The translations under genes were made by a program, and so were the position numbers. Shown in pieces: positions 1-11,280 of a stretch of 64,000 nt of DNA (positions within the stretch are counted from its first letter, which is position 1; each line of letters opens with the position of its first letter). A model generated the notes under the pieces. The model saw nothing but the letters and a program-made list of their open reading frames with translations. It did no database searches and was not told the DNA's origin. This DNA comes from Paratinospora sagittata (taxonomy: Eukaryota; Streptophyta; Magnoliopsida; Ranunculales; Menispermaceae): assembly GCA_035771175.1 (NCBI GenBank), contig CM069599.1, positions 34,877,562-34,941,561 of the forward strand. Reading direction: 5' to 3'.

Positions 1-1
1 T

Positions 2-697
2 GCCTATTGCAAGAAGGGATGTGTTGGGGATGGATTGAAGCTTTTTGATGAAATGGAGAGATTGAATTTGTTGCCTACAGTGGAAACTTTTACTACTTTG
101 ATTCATGGTGCTGGTATTGCAAGGAATATTTCGCGTGCGCAGCAGCTGTTTGATGAATTGTCTGTGAGAGATTTAAAACCTGATATTGGAGCTTATAATG
201 CTTTAATGGGATGTTTTATTAGAGTAAGGGATGTGAAGTCTGCTTTGAGATTGTTTGATGAAATGGAAGAGAAAGGTGTTGGTCGTGATCATGTTAGTTA
301 CCATACATTGTTTCTAGGATTGAAGAGATCAGATGGGATTGAGGGTGTATATATGTTGTTTCAAAGAATGGTGGAGAGAAATTTTGTGCCCAAAATGTGT
401 ACAGTGGTGATGTTGATGAAATTCTTTTGTGAGAATGGAAGGTCTGATTTGGGGTTGGAGCTTTGGAAGTTCTTGGTTAATAGAGGGTGTTGTCCTCATG
501 AACATGCCATGGATCTTTTAGTTATAGGGTTGTGTTGTGCAGGGAAGATGGAAGAAGCTTATGACTGTTTGATACAAGTGGCTGAGAGAGGAAGACATCC
601 AGGAAAAAGGGGTTTTCAAGTTTTGGAGAAATTTTTGGTGAAAGCAGGGAAGGCAGATAAAATGTGCAAGCTCAACCAAATCACTGAAAGGTTATAG
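2..697 (+). CDS. P-class pentatricopeptide repeat (PPR) protein, C-terminal part
   Basis: This frame is open from base 2 to the TAG at 695-697, so the 5' end lies outside the window. The visible 231 residues are almost entirely 35-residue PPR motifs. Five complete repeats begin near VETFTTLIHG, IGAYNALMGC, HVSYHTLFLG, MCTVVMLMKF and EHAMDLLVIG, each with the helical LFDEM-type second half. A short tail ends in KLNQITERL. There is no E, E+ or DYW extension, so it belongs to the P class. Such proteins bind organellar RNA sequence-specifically and act in stability, splicing or translation in mitochondria or plastids. The targeting peptide is not visible, so the organelle is unknown. It is tail-to-tail with the NFU gene, about 350 bp apart. 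The family call is secure; the RNA target cannot be inferred. Confidence 0.93.
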   Translation, partial: AYCKKGCVGDGLKLFDEMERLNLLPTVETFTTLIHGAGIARNISRAQQLFDELSVRDLKPDIGAYNALMGCFIRVRDVKSALRLFDEMEEKGVGRDHVSYHTLFLGLKRSDGIEGVYMLFQRMVERNFVPKMCTVVMLMKFFCENGRSDLGLELWKFLVNRGCCPHEHAMDLLVIGLCCAGKMEEAYDCLIQVAERGRHPGKRGFQVLEKFLVKAGKADKMCKLNQITERL

Positions 698-1051
698 AAC
701 ACTTTTGCTTCTCTTTGCCTTCCTAATTTACTTGTGTAAATTAATACATTCTCAGGGTATTAAAAGCCATGAATTATGGTAATTAATCATTGATTTGTTT
801 CCTTTTCTTTTATGGAAGCTTTATCGATTAGTCTTTGATTCTTCAATTGTTTCATTGTGTCAAAACTAGAATTGTATGTGAATTTGAAATTATTCCTTTA
901 AAGATAATACTATTTAATTGTTTAGAAATACACTTTAATTTCTATTCAACTCAACAAAGCCTTTTCCCAACTAAACGGAATCAGCAAACTCACTGTAATT
1001 TCTGCTGCTCTTTCAAAAAATGAAAAGTTTTTCTTTGTATGCGAAGCTGCT
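698..1051. other. Convergent 3' flanks between the PPR and NFU genes
   Basis: This AT-rich stretch lies between two stop codons that face each other and presumably holds both 3' UTRs. A 62-codon open frame inside it has no recognisable content and I do not call it a gene. Confidence 0.6.
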
Positions 1052-2785
1052 TCACTGGTCTAGCAACTGGACGGCTGCTATGGCCGGTATCTTTTCTCGC
1101 AATTTCTGCGTTAAAGCAACACAAACGGTCATGACTCCTGCGGCTGGCCCACTAAGTCGAACCTTGCATACATAACCATCAATCTGAACAAGCTCAAGAA
1201 CTCCGCCTCCCGTGCCTGCAAGGTAAGGTCTTATCTCTGAAAGAACCTGAAAGATTCAAACATATATTCATATGGGCATTTTCCAATCAAACTAAATCTC
1301 TTATATAGCTAGCTGAATTTGACTTCTCTCATGTTATATATCTAACTACATCAGAGAAAAGTCGCCAAATTGAAACATTTTGATATTGATGCCCAACTTC
1401 TTTTCCTCAGTATGCATAATTTCATTTAGCAGAATCATTTTGTGACTGGCATTTTCTATCATAACCATACTTAACACAACTCAACTATGCCTTTTCCCCT
1501 ATTACATGAAGTCGCCTACATAAATCTGCTTCCTCTACTTCTCTCTATCAACGGTTAAGTTGACATTTAAATTCAAGTAGTTATATCTTTTTTAACTATT
1601 TTTGTTCATGTTATTTTGGATAAAGATCTACCTCTTTTATGACCGTGGATTGTTAATAAGTCATTCTTCCTAATTGAAACACGTAGAGGTCTTAGTTGTA
1701 TGTGTCAAAATCATCTTTAATCGATTTTTTTCTCATTTTATCTACAATTGGGGCTACTCTTACCATATGTTCATTTCTTTTAATTCTAACTTTGAATGTT
1801 CTATCACATATCCATTTTAACAAACACAAGTTCTATTATGACCTTACTTAACTCAACTAAGCAGTCTAAGCCTGTTTTCAACTACATGGGTTCGGCATTT
1901 TCTATTATAGCCATCGCATATATAATTCAATTTTCTGACATTTGTAGAAGAATTATGTGAAGTAAAGTAGCTTTTTTCTCACCTGTTCAACATTTTCTTC
2001 ATTGAGCTCAAGCCCTGTTTCAGTGTCTAGAATCTGTTCTACTTCCATGATTTCTGGAATTTTATCCCTGAGCCTAGTCTCAATTCCCATCTTCAATGTC
2101 ATAGTTGAGCTTGGACATGAACCACATGCCCCTTGCAGCTTCAATACCACAACAAGCCCATCAATCTCATGCAAAGCTACGTTACCTCCATCAACCATAA
2201 GCCCCGGTCTTACTTCATCCAAAACTTTCTCAACATTCTCTTCAGTTAAAGGTAGAACACAGCTTGGTGATGCTACAAACAAGAAACCCCAAGACTGAGT
2301 TAATTTAATTAAATCAAAACAGTTTGCGGAAAACAAAGACAACCCATTTCTTCAAATATCAAACTGAATTTCTCTTTTCCAGAGTTTCCGAGAAAAAAAT
2401 AAAAATTTTAAATCTGAAGCATAAATTAATTACCAGTCCGTTTTCTAATGTAATGACTTGAAGGAGCATCCCAAAGGAAGTGTCTGATACTGAATTGGCC
2501 TCTAAGGAAAGAACTCTGTCCAGCAGATACCCATTTGGACTCTGTGGATTTCTAGAAAAAGGAGATATATAAATATATATTTCAGAATCTAAATGGTTGT
2601 GAATTGTAAAAGCAGATAACCAAAATATATAGAGTAGAATTTGTGAAAAAATTGAGGATAAACAGTACCTTGAAGAGGGATGAATGGGTGATTGAGATTG
2701 TTTCAGATGAAGGGATAAAAGGGTTGATCCATGCAGCTCTTGAAGTTGCTTTGAAACCTTGCGTTTGGGTTGAGAACATACCCAT
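1052..2785 (-). CDS. NFU2: NifU-like iron-sulfur scaffold, chloroplast NFU1/2/3 type
   Basis: There are four coding exons on the minus strand: 2785-2669, 2551-2434, 2272-1983 and 1246-1052. All junctions are GT-AG and phases close exactly to give 239 aa. The ATG at 2785 opens a Ser/Thr-rich N-terminus with an [11 protein letters not shown] start, plausible as a plastid transit peptide. Residues about 86-165 form a NifU C-terminal-type domain with [13 protein letters not shown] and the cluster-binding GACGSCPSS (Cys128 and Cys131). A second, degenerate NifU domain (about 168-239) has GPAAGVMTV where the CxxC would be, which is the hallmark of plastid NFU1-3. These proteins assemble 4Fe-4S and 2Fe-2S clusters and pass them to plastid targets, including photosystem I. 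Which of the three paralogues this is remains uncertain. Confidence 0.92.
1465..1900 (-). repeat. RTE-type LINE 3'-end relic in the last NFU intron
   Basis: The intron 1247-1982 contains AACTCAACTATGCC, then a stretch reading like 'cctacataaatctgcttcctct' with interruptions, followed by 'ctctatcaacggttaagt'. The same word order recurs near 22670 and 52620. Its reverse complement ends in TTGAGTTG-type repeats, which I recall as the 3' terminus of plant RTE LINEs. The copy is degenerate and its boundaries are approximate. Confidence 0.5.
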
Positions 2786-4303
2786 TTTTTTTCTATCCTG
2801 AATGGAAATCGCCCATTGAAGAAGAAGGGTACAACACTGTGATGGCTTCAACAGTTAATTAAATCTGGTTTTTTGAAATGTTTCTGTTCTTTCTCTTTTT
2901 CATGAATTTGTGTCTCTGCTTTTTTTCTAGAGAGAAGGGGATTATGAAATAGGTTTGGTTGGATGAAGATGATAGTTAGCTTTCTGATTCCCCCCAACAG
3001 ATATTGTGGATAGAATCTAAGCCTTAAAAAGTGAGACAGTAGTAAGGCCACGTCATCTTTGCTGATCTTGTGCAACTCATATACAATGCAACTCTGCTGA
3101 TGTTGTGTTTTTACCCACTATTGATTTGCTTATTTTTTTGATTGCCTTGACCTTGCAAACTTTATGTTCGGCTTATATAAAAACTTAGGCTCTATTTATT
3201 AGTTATAACTTTGATTTCAAATGGTTTTTAATTTAATATCAAAGTTTTGTTACTAGGAAAGTATTATGTTCAAATATCTTTGCAAGCCCTTGTTTCAGTG
3301 TTAATATTTATATTTGTATGATATACATAGGGCTTATTCCTTTTTTTATAAAAATATATTTTGAAAAGACCGTAAAACATAAAAAATAAAAATAAATAAA
3401 TAAAACTATTTTTTACACCATAATTTAATTCAAATGTAGATATTTTCAAATGACACAAAAATTATTTTTGATGCAAAAGTAATTTATAATTGTTCAGCTA
3501 AAAGATTTTTAGTTGGGATTTTACGCTTTTAGTGAAGTAATTTTTAACAAATCTCGAGGAGTCGTTAACTTGAAGTGCAATTGGAACTAAAGACTGACTT
3601 CTTTAGGTGGGTTTCCCATCATTTCACTATCCCCTTGGTTATTTGTATATTAAGTTTCAACTTTCATCTTTCATGAACCTTGAGGGGTTTACAACAACTC
3701 AGTTACAAATTAGATCTTGAAGGCTTTCAAGGATTCAAGTTCTTTTTCCTTTCAGTCAAAGACAATTAAATTCTCCATTTGGGTCTAATCTTAGAAATGT
3801 TTGGAAGATATATTCAATTACCTTTAAAAAAGAAATGAATACCATGGAAACCAATCAAGCAAAAATCTTGAATGACCTTAATATAAAAAGATGAAGCAAA
3901 ACTCCTTCTACCCAATAAAATAGCAACAAGGTGCTTCCAACGTATATCCATCAACTAAAACCCACCACCATGATAAAGATGTAGCTATATACATTAACGT
4001 GACTAGACTTCAATGGGCCACATGGCATGCATTCCTTAAATGACTGGCATCAACTACTGTGAAGATAAAACTAATATCAAATAACACCCAATAGCTTCTA
4101 AGATGAAAGACCACTACAAATCATCCTCAGCTTTTTGAGGATTTTATTTTTTTTTTTTAAAAATGATTTTCCACATTTTCATCATGGGTTTTATCAACTG
4201 GCCCTTGTGTTGGGTGTTCCTTCAAGCCCAAACCCAAAATCCAGAAAAAATTAACTGGTAAAATCATTAAAAAAATGGTTAATGAGGTGATCTCATTCTC
4301 ATC
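2786..4303. other. NFU 5' flank and AT-rich intergenic DNA
   Basis: Bases 2786 to about 3000 must contain the NFU leader and promoter (minus strand), but I see no TATA box good enough to call. The remainder to 4303 is AT-rich with short open frames only and no recognisable domain. Confidence 0.5.
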
Positions 4304-4957
4304 GAGGGTGTAAGCAACCAATCTGCCCCGACCATTTCAGGTCGAGTCGCGTCGGGTTTGGTTGATATGTCGGGTTGGTAGGATTAATTTTTTAGCAACT
4401 CGACCATATTCGACCCGACCCGACTTCTTAAAATTTATAAATATATTATATAATAAAGATATTAAAAAAATTATTACATACAAGACCTCTAAATAAAAAA
4501 GCTCATAACCCTCAATTACTTTTTTTGAATTGTTAGGTTAGATAGTAATAAAAATTAAATAAGAATCATAAGATGGGTGTTTGAGACTAAAAGAAAAAAA
4601 ATTTATTTTAGTCTCACATTGCTTGTTAAAAAAAATGAGAGACTCTCCTTCTTTATAAAAGCTCATCAACTCCCTATTCATCATCATTCTCATAAGTCAA
4701 ATTTAATACTATCTTGCCTTGTACATATAGTAATTTAATAAACTAAAAAAGAAAAATTTCATCTTTTAAAGCTTAAATAATAGTTTAATAAGCTTCTTCA
4801 TAATAATCTAACATATTTTATTACTAATAAAAGCTTAAATAGTAGTTATTAAGCTTTAAAAAAACTTAAACTATTTAATGAGAACCCAACTCAGCTCGAC
4901 CTCATCGGGTTAGGTGGGTTTGGAGACAAAAACTTGACCTCATCGATTTCACCCCTA
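4304..4957. mobile_element. hAT-type non-autonomous element with 8-bp target-site duplication
   Basis: The element is flanked by the direct repeat TTCTCATC at 4296-4303 and 4958-4965. Its left end reads GAGGGTGTAAGC; the right end, reversed, reads TAGGGGTGAAAT. Both resemble the TAGGGGTG termini and 8-bp duplications of hAT elements. Both subterminal regions are rich in CGACC/GGGTT words of opposite orientation (4320-4430 and 4885-4920). The interior has 'agtctcacattgc' followed by 'ctttataaaagctc'. A related block near 51570-51980 ends in CACACCCCTA. There is no transposase frame, so it would need a partner in trans. Confidence 0.75.
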
Positions 4958-5040
4958 TTCTCATCAATGTGGAGCCATGGGATGATATGACTATAGACAT
5001 TGAGCATCACAAATGATTCATTCCCCTGCTGGAAATGACC

Positions 5041-5057
5041 TCTCTCTCTCTCTCTCT
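5041..5057. repeat. (TC)n microsatellite
   Basis: There are about eight TC units in a row. Confidence 0.9.
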
Positions 5058-5247
5058 GACTTTCTTCTATGCATGATGGTGGGTAGCAAAATGATGAGTT
5101 CCTTTTGGCATGCAAGTAATTAATCCCTACTATGCTCTCTGAATCAAAACTACATGCTACACACTAATGGCATTCAAACATATAAAACACATAGCATTAT
5201 TGTCATGCTAGGGGACTTGGGAATCAGACCCCTTAGAAACAAGAGTT

Positions 5248-5271
5248 CCCCCCCCCCCCCCCCCCCCCCCC
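5248..5271. repeat. Homopolymer C24
   Basis: There are twenty-four consecutive C residues. Such a run is uncommon in AT-rich plant DNA and its exact length may be affected by sequencing or assembly. Confidence 0.85.
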
Positions 5272-5371
5272 TTAGCAGCATCTCCATGAAATATACTTGA
5301 AAATTCAAAATTCTTGCATTTCTATCACATCTGCCTTCTCAAGTCCGCAAAGCACTGGTGATCTCTCTAAA

Positions 5372-5528
5372 GGTGGGTTGGTTCAATAGTTAGGACACCT
5401 GAAAGTTTTAAGTTCAAGTCACCTCACAGTTTTTGTTGGCCAACGACATCTTTGAATGTTTGTGATCGTGTTACAGAAAAATTAATAGTGGAGACGTAAG
5501 CCCCCGATATCCGTTGATTTAAAAAAAG
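5372..5528 (+). mobile_element. tRNA-derived SINE with target-site duplication
   Basis: An A-box-like TGGTTCAATAGTTAGG (from about 5378) and a B-box-like AGTTCAAGTC (5411-5420) are spaced as in a tRNA-derived promoter. The body continues to an A-run at 5521-5527. The flanks GATCTCTCTAAA (5360-5371) and GATCTCTCCAAA (5529-5540) match at 11 of 12 positions, as expected for a duplicated target. A degenerate relative sharing the body word 'tttgaatgttt' is at 11150-11280. The SINE call is strong; the family name is unknown. Confidence 0.8.
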
Positions 5529-5540
5529 GATCTCTCCAAA

Positions 5541-6865
5541 TCTTATTTCATTCTCTTATAAGGTTATTAAGGGCATTCAGACTTTAAACTAATTGTGATC
5601 ACATTTAGATATTAACTAATAGAACGAACCTATGCATATTTTGGGTTCAAATTTGAAATTAGTATCAATGTATCCACTTAGATTTAAAGTGGATTTGTGT
5701 ATATATGTCGCTTTTCAAGAGTTATGGGAGTTCTTATTAGCACCAATCAAGGTCATATTAATTTAGTTATACAACTTTATAGCCATTATTATTATATTTA
5801 TTGTCTTCTCACCTTTTAATTTATAGTTTTTATAATGGACGCCTCAACAAACATTAATTTAAGGACTCAAAAACTAAGCTTTGAAGTAATATTGTTAGAT
5901 AGGTCCAAGATCAAGGCCTCTTTATTGCAACGTAAGTTTCTAAATTATATATGGATGACCATATTTATGCGCTTTTTCATAATGATTATATCTTTCATGC
6001 AATGTCTCTGTTCTTTAGGCTAGGCAAATCCATATTCGAATACTGTAGAGACATTGGGTGACTCTTCTTAAGTGGACGCAACTAAAGAGGGTAAGAGTTT
6101 TAATTATAAGACCTTCACCCCTTAATCACTTTTAATACAGACTTTCGACCATCGGTGTTACACCTCGTTAGATAATTTTCACTCTATTCAACTCAACTTA
6201 AATTTTTATTTATTTCTATTTTTTATTCCACTTTTACCAATTCAATGATATAATTTTATCTGGACATCAAGTTTTCAAAAATTAAGATATATAATGTGGC
6301 CCAATCATTATATAATACCAATAACATTGCCGTACCATAAAAAGTAAAATATTCTTCATGATATTCAAGGTCTCTTAATTTGAGGAGGGCAGGGTAAAAA
6401 TCGAATCTCTTTACTCAACTTAACTAAATATTTCTCATACTACACAGATAAGCTAAAGAATATGTCGACAATCCCAAAGTTTATGATAGAAAAAGTTGTA
6501 AAAATAATTAGGCCATGGGAGACCTTACTAAAAAAAAATAGTCTTGCAAAAGAAAGGGATTTGAGTCTCTTGACTTACTAATACAATAAATATACACATT
6601 TTGTGGCCACTACTAGTACTATACAAATATTTTAACACTAAAAAATGCTATCTGTATAAGGGCCCACCACCTGTATGATGTAATGCCTCAACAAAACCTA
6701 ATTATTTTGATGCTTTGCATACCAAGACATCACTTTCTCAAAAACTATTCTACAGGACGACGTGGGGATGCCAGATGCTGATTTCATTGTAAAAAAAGTA
6801 AGATAACATATTTAGAACTCTTGAAGATAAGCCATAAGCTTTTTGGGTTCCCCCTTTCCCTTAAC
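5541..6865. other. Intergenic, no gene seen
   Basis: This is AT-rich sequence with short open frames only. The 62-codon frame at 5835-6023 has no recognisable domain and its surroundings show no exon signals. Confidence 0.5.
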
Positions 6866-7000
6866 ATGAGATTCCTTTCTCTTAGCTTCTTCCTTTCTTT
6901 CTTTTATGTTTTCACCAAAGCTGATGCATTGAATGTGGGAACTGAACTGGAGGCAACACATCACGTTTTAAAAGGTTGTCTCCCGTTGAAGAATCTTTAA
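6866..7000 (+). CDS. Candidate small secreted peptide (44 aa), unrecognised
   Basis: An ATG at 6866 opens 44 codons ending in TAA at 6998-7000. The first 20 or so residues, MRFLSLSFFLSFFYVFTKAD, look like a signal peptide: a basic residue, a Leu/Phe/Ser hydrophobic core and an A-D-A cleavage zone. The mature part is about 22 residues, with a His pair, one Cys and a KNL end. I recognise no known plant peptide family (not CLE, PSK or EPF-like). It may instead be exon 1 of a longer gene, since AAAAGGTTGT at about 6971-6980 contains a possible donor, or a chance frame. It stands alone in a gene-poor stretch. Confidence 0.3.
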   Translation: MRFLSLSFFLSFFYVFTKADALNVGTELEATHHVLKGCLPLKNL

Positions 7001-7554
7001 ATTTTTTTCTGTGTTAATTCTCTTTTTTTATAACCAATTCCTTCTTTCTGTGCTTTACTTAACATCGTAAAATACTCGCTCCCCCTTATCCTAACCATTG
7101 TAAGTCAATACATCGCTTCGTTTAATCAATTAACCTTCTCTTCCCTCAACTTTCAAGACACCTTCGCTCTATTTTCAAACATAATAAAGGTTAATTATGT
7201 TTAATTATCCTGATTCATAATTTCATGGGACCATCCTCTTTCAAGTTTGAAAGGACATAGACATTGAAAAATAGGTTAAAGTTAGTTTGTAGTTTGTGAT
7301 TCATACTATTATTTTATTATTTTTTAAAAATAATTTGTTTTCTGAGTAAAATCTTAAAAAATAAATTTTTGATTTGTCCAACTAATTATGTTTTTAATAT
7401 TTTTTTAAAAAATTTTAAATATAAAAAATTATATTTAAATCACCGGCCTTAACGAACAGACTATAAAAATACTATCCCAAACTATAAAAATATTATCCCG
7501 CTATTAACCGCTACACTAAAATATGATGGAGATAGTAACTGTCACACTTCGTAC

Positions 7555-7925
7555 AGGCGGTATGATGGGCACCTCATACCGAGCGTACCTCAGTCATTAT
7601 ATACAACATAATATTGTTACATTCAATACATAGCCTAACGCAGTGTCTAGTACTTCATGATCATTTGTTTATACTATTCACTCATGAATAGTATATGACC
7701 TCCCCTATATTCGAACTCGAAACCTCTTAAGTTTTGATTTCGCAATCTAAATAGTCACTAAATCAATAATTTTGAGGTACTAGACACTACTTTAAGCTGT
7801 GTACTGGGATATGACAATATTATATTATATATAATAGCCGGGTACGCTCGGTATTAGGTACCCATCAAATCTCAGGGTACTAGATATTACGATGTACTGT
7901 GTAATGAAATGCAACAATAACAAAC
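7555..7925. repeat. Diverged fold-back repeat
   Basis: Bases about 7561-7660 are an imperfect reverse complement of about 7770-7868. Shared words include ATACCGAGCGTACC (7578-7591) against GGTACGCTCGGTAT (7841-7854), and GTGTCTAGTAC against GTACTAGACAC. The loop is about 110 bases. A third, direct copy of the right arm's inner half follows at 7880-7925 ('ggtactagatattacg'). This looks like an old MITE or nested pair; I see no target duplication. Confidence 0.65.
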
Positions 7926-9390
7926 TATATTGACTTAACAATATCAACAACCGAAGACTACATACATACAATGATCTAACGAAGTACATTTAAGTCCTTA
8001 AATATAATTTTACGTCTCGAGATTCCATAATCCACGTTGATTTAGAAGTATAATATTCAAGATAATGTCGGTCATGACTAACCTTTATTATAGTGATTGT
8101 ACAGCTACTTAACTTTCAATTAAAGAAATGGGAGAGCACAACACAAGCTCCAAATTGAATTCATATTAAAATTTTACCAACTAACTAACTATATAAATAT
8201 ATATAAATCTACTAATCCCAAGATACTCTTTTAACGAAACCCTAGGGAATAATTAAAAATAGGGTATTTAAAAATCATTGAGATTATCGGATCTCGAGGA
8301 CCATCGGCTAATATCAAACAGTCAATACCCTAAGAGGAGGTGCTCCCGAAGATGCATTGTTTAATTGTCAAAAATGAAGGGCAAGGTTGGCTTTGGACAT
8401 AGATGTCTGCTAGGAGTAAGCAAAGGCTATTAAACTTTAATTGGTTAGATTAAAATATGGGAAAAGTGGAATATGTAAGATTTATTTTTGTTTAATATAG
8501 AAGGAGATGAGAGAGTTGATTTTCATGTGGCAGATCTGTCATGCTTTGTTTAAATATTATTATTAGTGGGTGGAGCTGCTGGCTCAAGCAAGGAGAAAGG
8601 AGATTAGCTAGGGATTTCCTTTTCAAGAGCAGCTAATTATTTATATTTTATTATTTGATAATATTGCCAAGGTGCTTGGAATATTTAAGACATTGCAATG
8701 TAGGGTTTCAAAAGTGTAATTAAAGAGAACTGATTAATTAAATATTTATAAAGAACCCTTTATATATATGTGACTTGCTCTTATAGTAATGTCCTTGTCA
8801 TGATACAAATGCTTGTTTTTTAGTAATTATTCAAAGGATAAGAGGAAGAGTTTTCAAAAAGTTTTGAGTGAATTAAAATAAATGAAGCAATTCAAGTTTT
8901 TTGTTCATGAGTAAGGATAAAAAAAAAAATCTATTGATAATTACATTCTCTTAAAAGAAATTGAAAAAAAAAAAAAAAACCAGTAATGAATTCTTCATGA
9001 CCCCAATATATATATTACATAACATGGTCATATCTAAATGGATTTAAAGCTCATACTAGATTAGTGGTTATACCAAGGAAAATGACAACTTCTTCTAAAA
9101 TGCTTACAAGTCAATTAATCTTAAATACATAGAGGTTTTAAGGACTAGTGATTTTATATATAAAATGCAAGTCATGATGCATGCATTCAATTTACATTAC
9201 ATATAAAGAATATATTGAGTGCACGAAACTTTTGTTATTACAAAATTTAAGAAAAGAATAATATACGTAACAACCTTACTTTACATTAAAAATGTTGCAT
9301 TTGAATCTAAATTCACATCTTCTTTTAGATTCATATCATAATATATCAACATCAATCGTTATGCTAAGACCGAACTTATTTTAGATGTCA
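7926..9390. other. AT-rich intergenic DNA
   Basis: No open frame with recognisable content and no structured repeat beyond short A and AT runs (for example 8919-8930 and 8964-8979). Confidence 0.5.
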
Positions 9391-9538
9391 GTGGCTTTAT
9401 CTATTAAAACACAATAAAAATTAACAAAATATTTAAATATATATATTTTTTAATTTCTAAAGTGGCTTTATCTATTAAAACACAATAAAAATTAACAAAA
9501 TATTTAAAATATATATATATTTTTTTTTTAATTTCTAA
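9391..9538. repeat. Tandem duplication, two copies of about 71-76 bp
   Basis: The block beginning 'gtggctttatctattaaaac' at 9391 is repeated at 9462 and runs through the same AT-rich tail to 'aatttctaa'. Copies differ mainly in the length of the internal TA and T runs, so the duplication is recent relative to its slippage-prone tract. Confidence 0.85.
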
Positions 9539-9976
9539 GGTGGTGGGTTCAAGAGGAGAGAGAGATAGTGAGGGGTGAGACCCACACAAGTTACGGCTGC
9601 GCCTTGGGGAGCCTGCAACGCGTGCTCTCTCCTCTGCTGCAATCCAATCTCATTCTCTCCCTTAAACACTGCCTGTCACTTCTTCCCATCTTTTTGTCTT
9701 CTCTTTTCTCTCTTCCCCCCTTCCTTCATGGGTTTCATCAATCTTTCACTCCCCAAAATGCCCCTCTCTCCCTCCCGTTTTTACTTCCTCTTTTATCCTC
9801 ATGCCACTCTGCTTTCTGTGTTCGTTTCATTCATTAATTATTTATCCAATCCACCTCTGCTGGACGCTTACTCACTCGACCTTCACTCCCTCTGTTGCCA
9901 CCTCAGCTCGTCTTACGTCATCTTCAGTCATGTTCTATTTATCCCATTTAAAAAATATTTTTTAACTTTTTATTAA
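9539..9976 (+). other. Pyrimidine-rich block with overlapping open frames, not called as a gene
   Basis: Unlike its AT-rich surroundings, this block is CT-rich on the plus strand, with GC-rich patches such as CTGCAACGCGTGC. Two overlapping frames of 89 and 133 codons are open, but their translations are low-complexity Leu/Ser/Phe/Pro. It could be a leader or promoter of an unannotated transcript or a transposon fragment. No exon pair could be linked to it. Confidence 0.4.
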
Positions 9977-10548
9977 GAAAATAAATTATTTTTAAAATTT
10001 TTTATTCGAGATTTAACCATCGTTTTTTAATCGCCGTGTCTTAAGTACTTAATTAGTAATTTAATAACTGTAGACGAATAAAAATTATATACCAATTATT
10101 ACAAATTACTTTTACATTACATTTATAATTTTAAAATCGTCAAAATAACGCCTTTTTCGGATGGAGACAAGAACATATTAATTTTGTAACTAACTGATAT
10201 GAAAATTTTGATTTTTCTTAGCATTTCTTTCCGTGTTAATGACTTAATTAATTAGATTTTTGACTCTTTGGAGATCAATTAAACGACAAATGCCAAGTTT
10301 CATCTGTAATTAGTTCGTGACTCATGGCGATTTGAGATTTGAGTTCCACGAGGGAGGATTATTAATTATTAATTATATATTATGAGATAGGGGAGGGAGG
10401 ATTTAAGGGGTTGGATTAATTTAATTAAGAGAATCAAGAAATGAATCAAACACATGTGCACTCAAACATACAAAGTAGAAGAAAGAACATTTTTGAATGC
10501 CTTAAGTTAGGCTAGCCTACATACAAGTATAACATAATAAAGGAAGAA

Positions 10549-10623
10549 ATAATAAATAATAAATAAATAAAAGATAAAGAATAAGAAAAGGACTAGATTC
10601 TCAAACAGACTTTAAACAAAAAA

Positions 10624-10656
<33 letters not shown>

Positions 10657-10672
10657 AATAAAATAAAAAACA
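10549..10672. repeat. Compound (AAT)n/(AAAT)n microsatellite
   Basis: Runs of 'aataaataa' type give way to ATAATAATAATAATAATA and AAATAAATAAAT between 10549 and 10672, interrupted by about 50 bases of A-rich non-repeat. Confidence 0.8.
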
Positions 10673-11149
10673 TGAAAATGTGCTGTAGTGTCTCTTCCTT
10701 GCCAATATCACATAGGAAATGACAGCCTCTATTCCAAGAGAAAAGGAAATAAAAGGATATTTAAAAAATATATACATTTAAAAAAGAGGACAAAGCCAGC
10801 TTTTGACGATATAAACTAATATAAGACAAACAAGCCACTGGTGCCCACTTCAATTTCCTTTGCTTTACCCTAATAATCTCTCATCTCTAATGTTGGGTTG
10901 GTTGGCTTTGTGTAATATTCTTAATAATTTTTTTTAAGTCAATTATTTGAATTATAATATAAGATTTGTATGGTGGACCCAAAAAAGCTATGAAATTGGG
11001 TAACAGCAAGCGCTAAGTAATGCGGAGTTTAAGGATTTTTGAATTGAGATTGAGGCTGTTGTGGTAATGCCCACATTAACATTCTCTCTCAAAAAGAAGA
11101 AAAAAAAATTTAAAATAAAAGAGATGAAATCATGTGGGTGTGGTAATCA

Positions 11150-11280
11150 GTGGGAGATTGGTTCGGTAGTTGAGTACAAGAACATCTCGATTTTAAATTT
11201 AAAACACTTTTTATTATTTATTAACAAACAACGTCTTTTGAATGTTTATGATTCTGCTTCAGGGAACTGTAGATTTCCCC
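11150..11280 (+). mobile_element. Degenerate SINE relic related to the copy at 5372
   Basis: 'gattggttcggtagttgag' matches the A-box region of the 5372 element. About 60 bases on, 'cgtcttttgaatgtttatga' matches 'catctttgaatgtttgtga' of that copy. The B box is decayed and no target duplication is visible. Confidence 0.45.

Noticed and set aside
2002..2298. 98-codon plus-strand frame
   Set aside because: It lies opposite the NFU exon with the CxxC motif and is a shadow of it.
9575..9976. 133-codon frame in the CT-rich block
   Set aside because: The translation is low-complexity Leu/Ser/Phe/Pro and reads into AT-rich DNA; no exon partners or domain.
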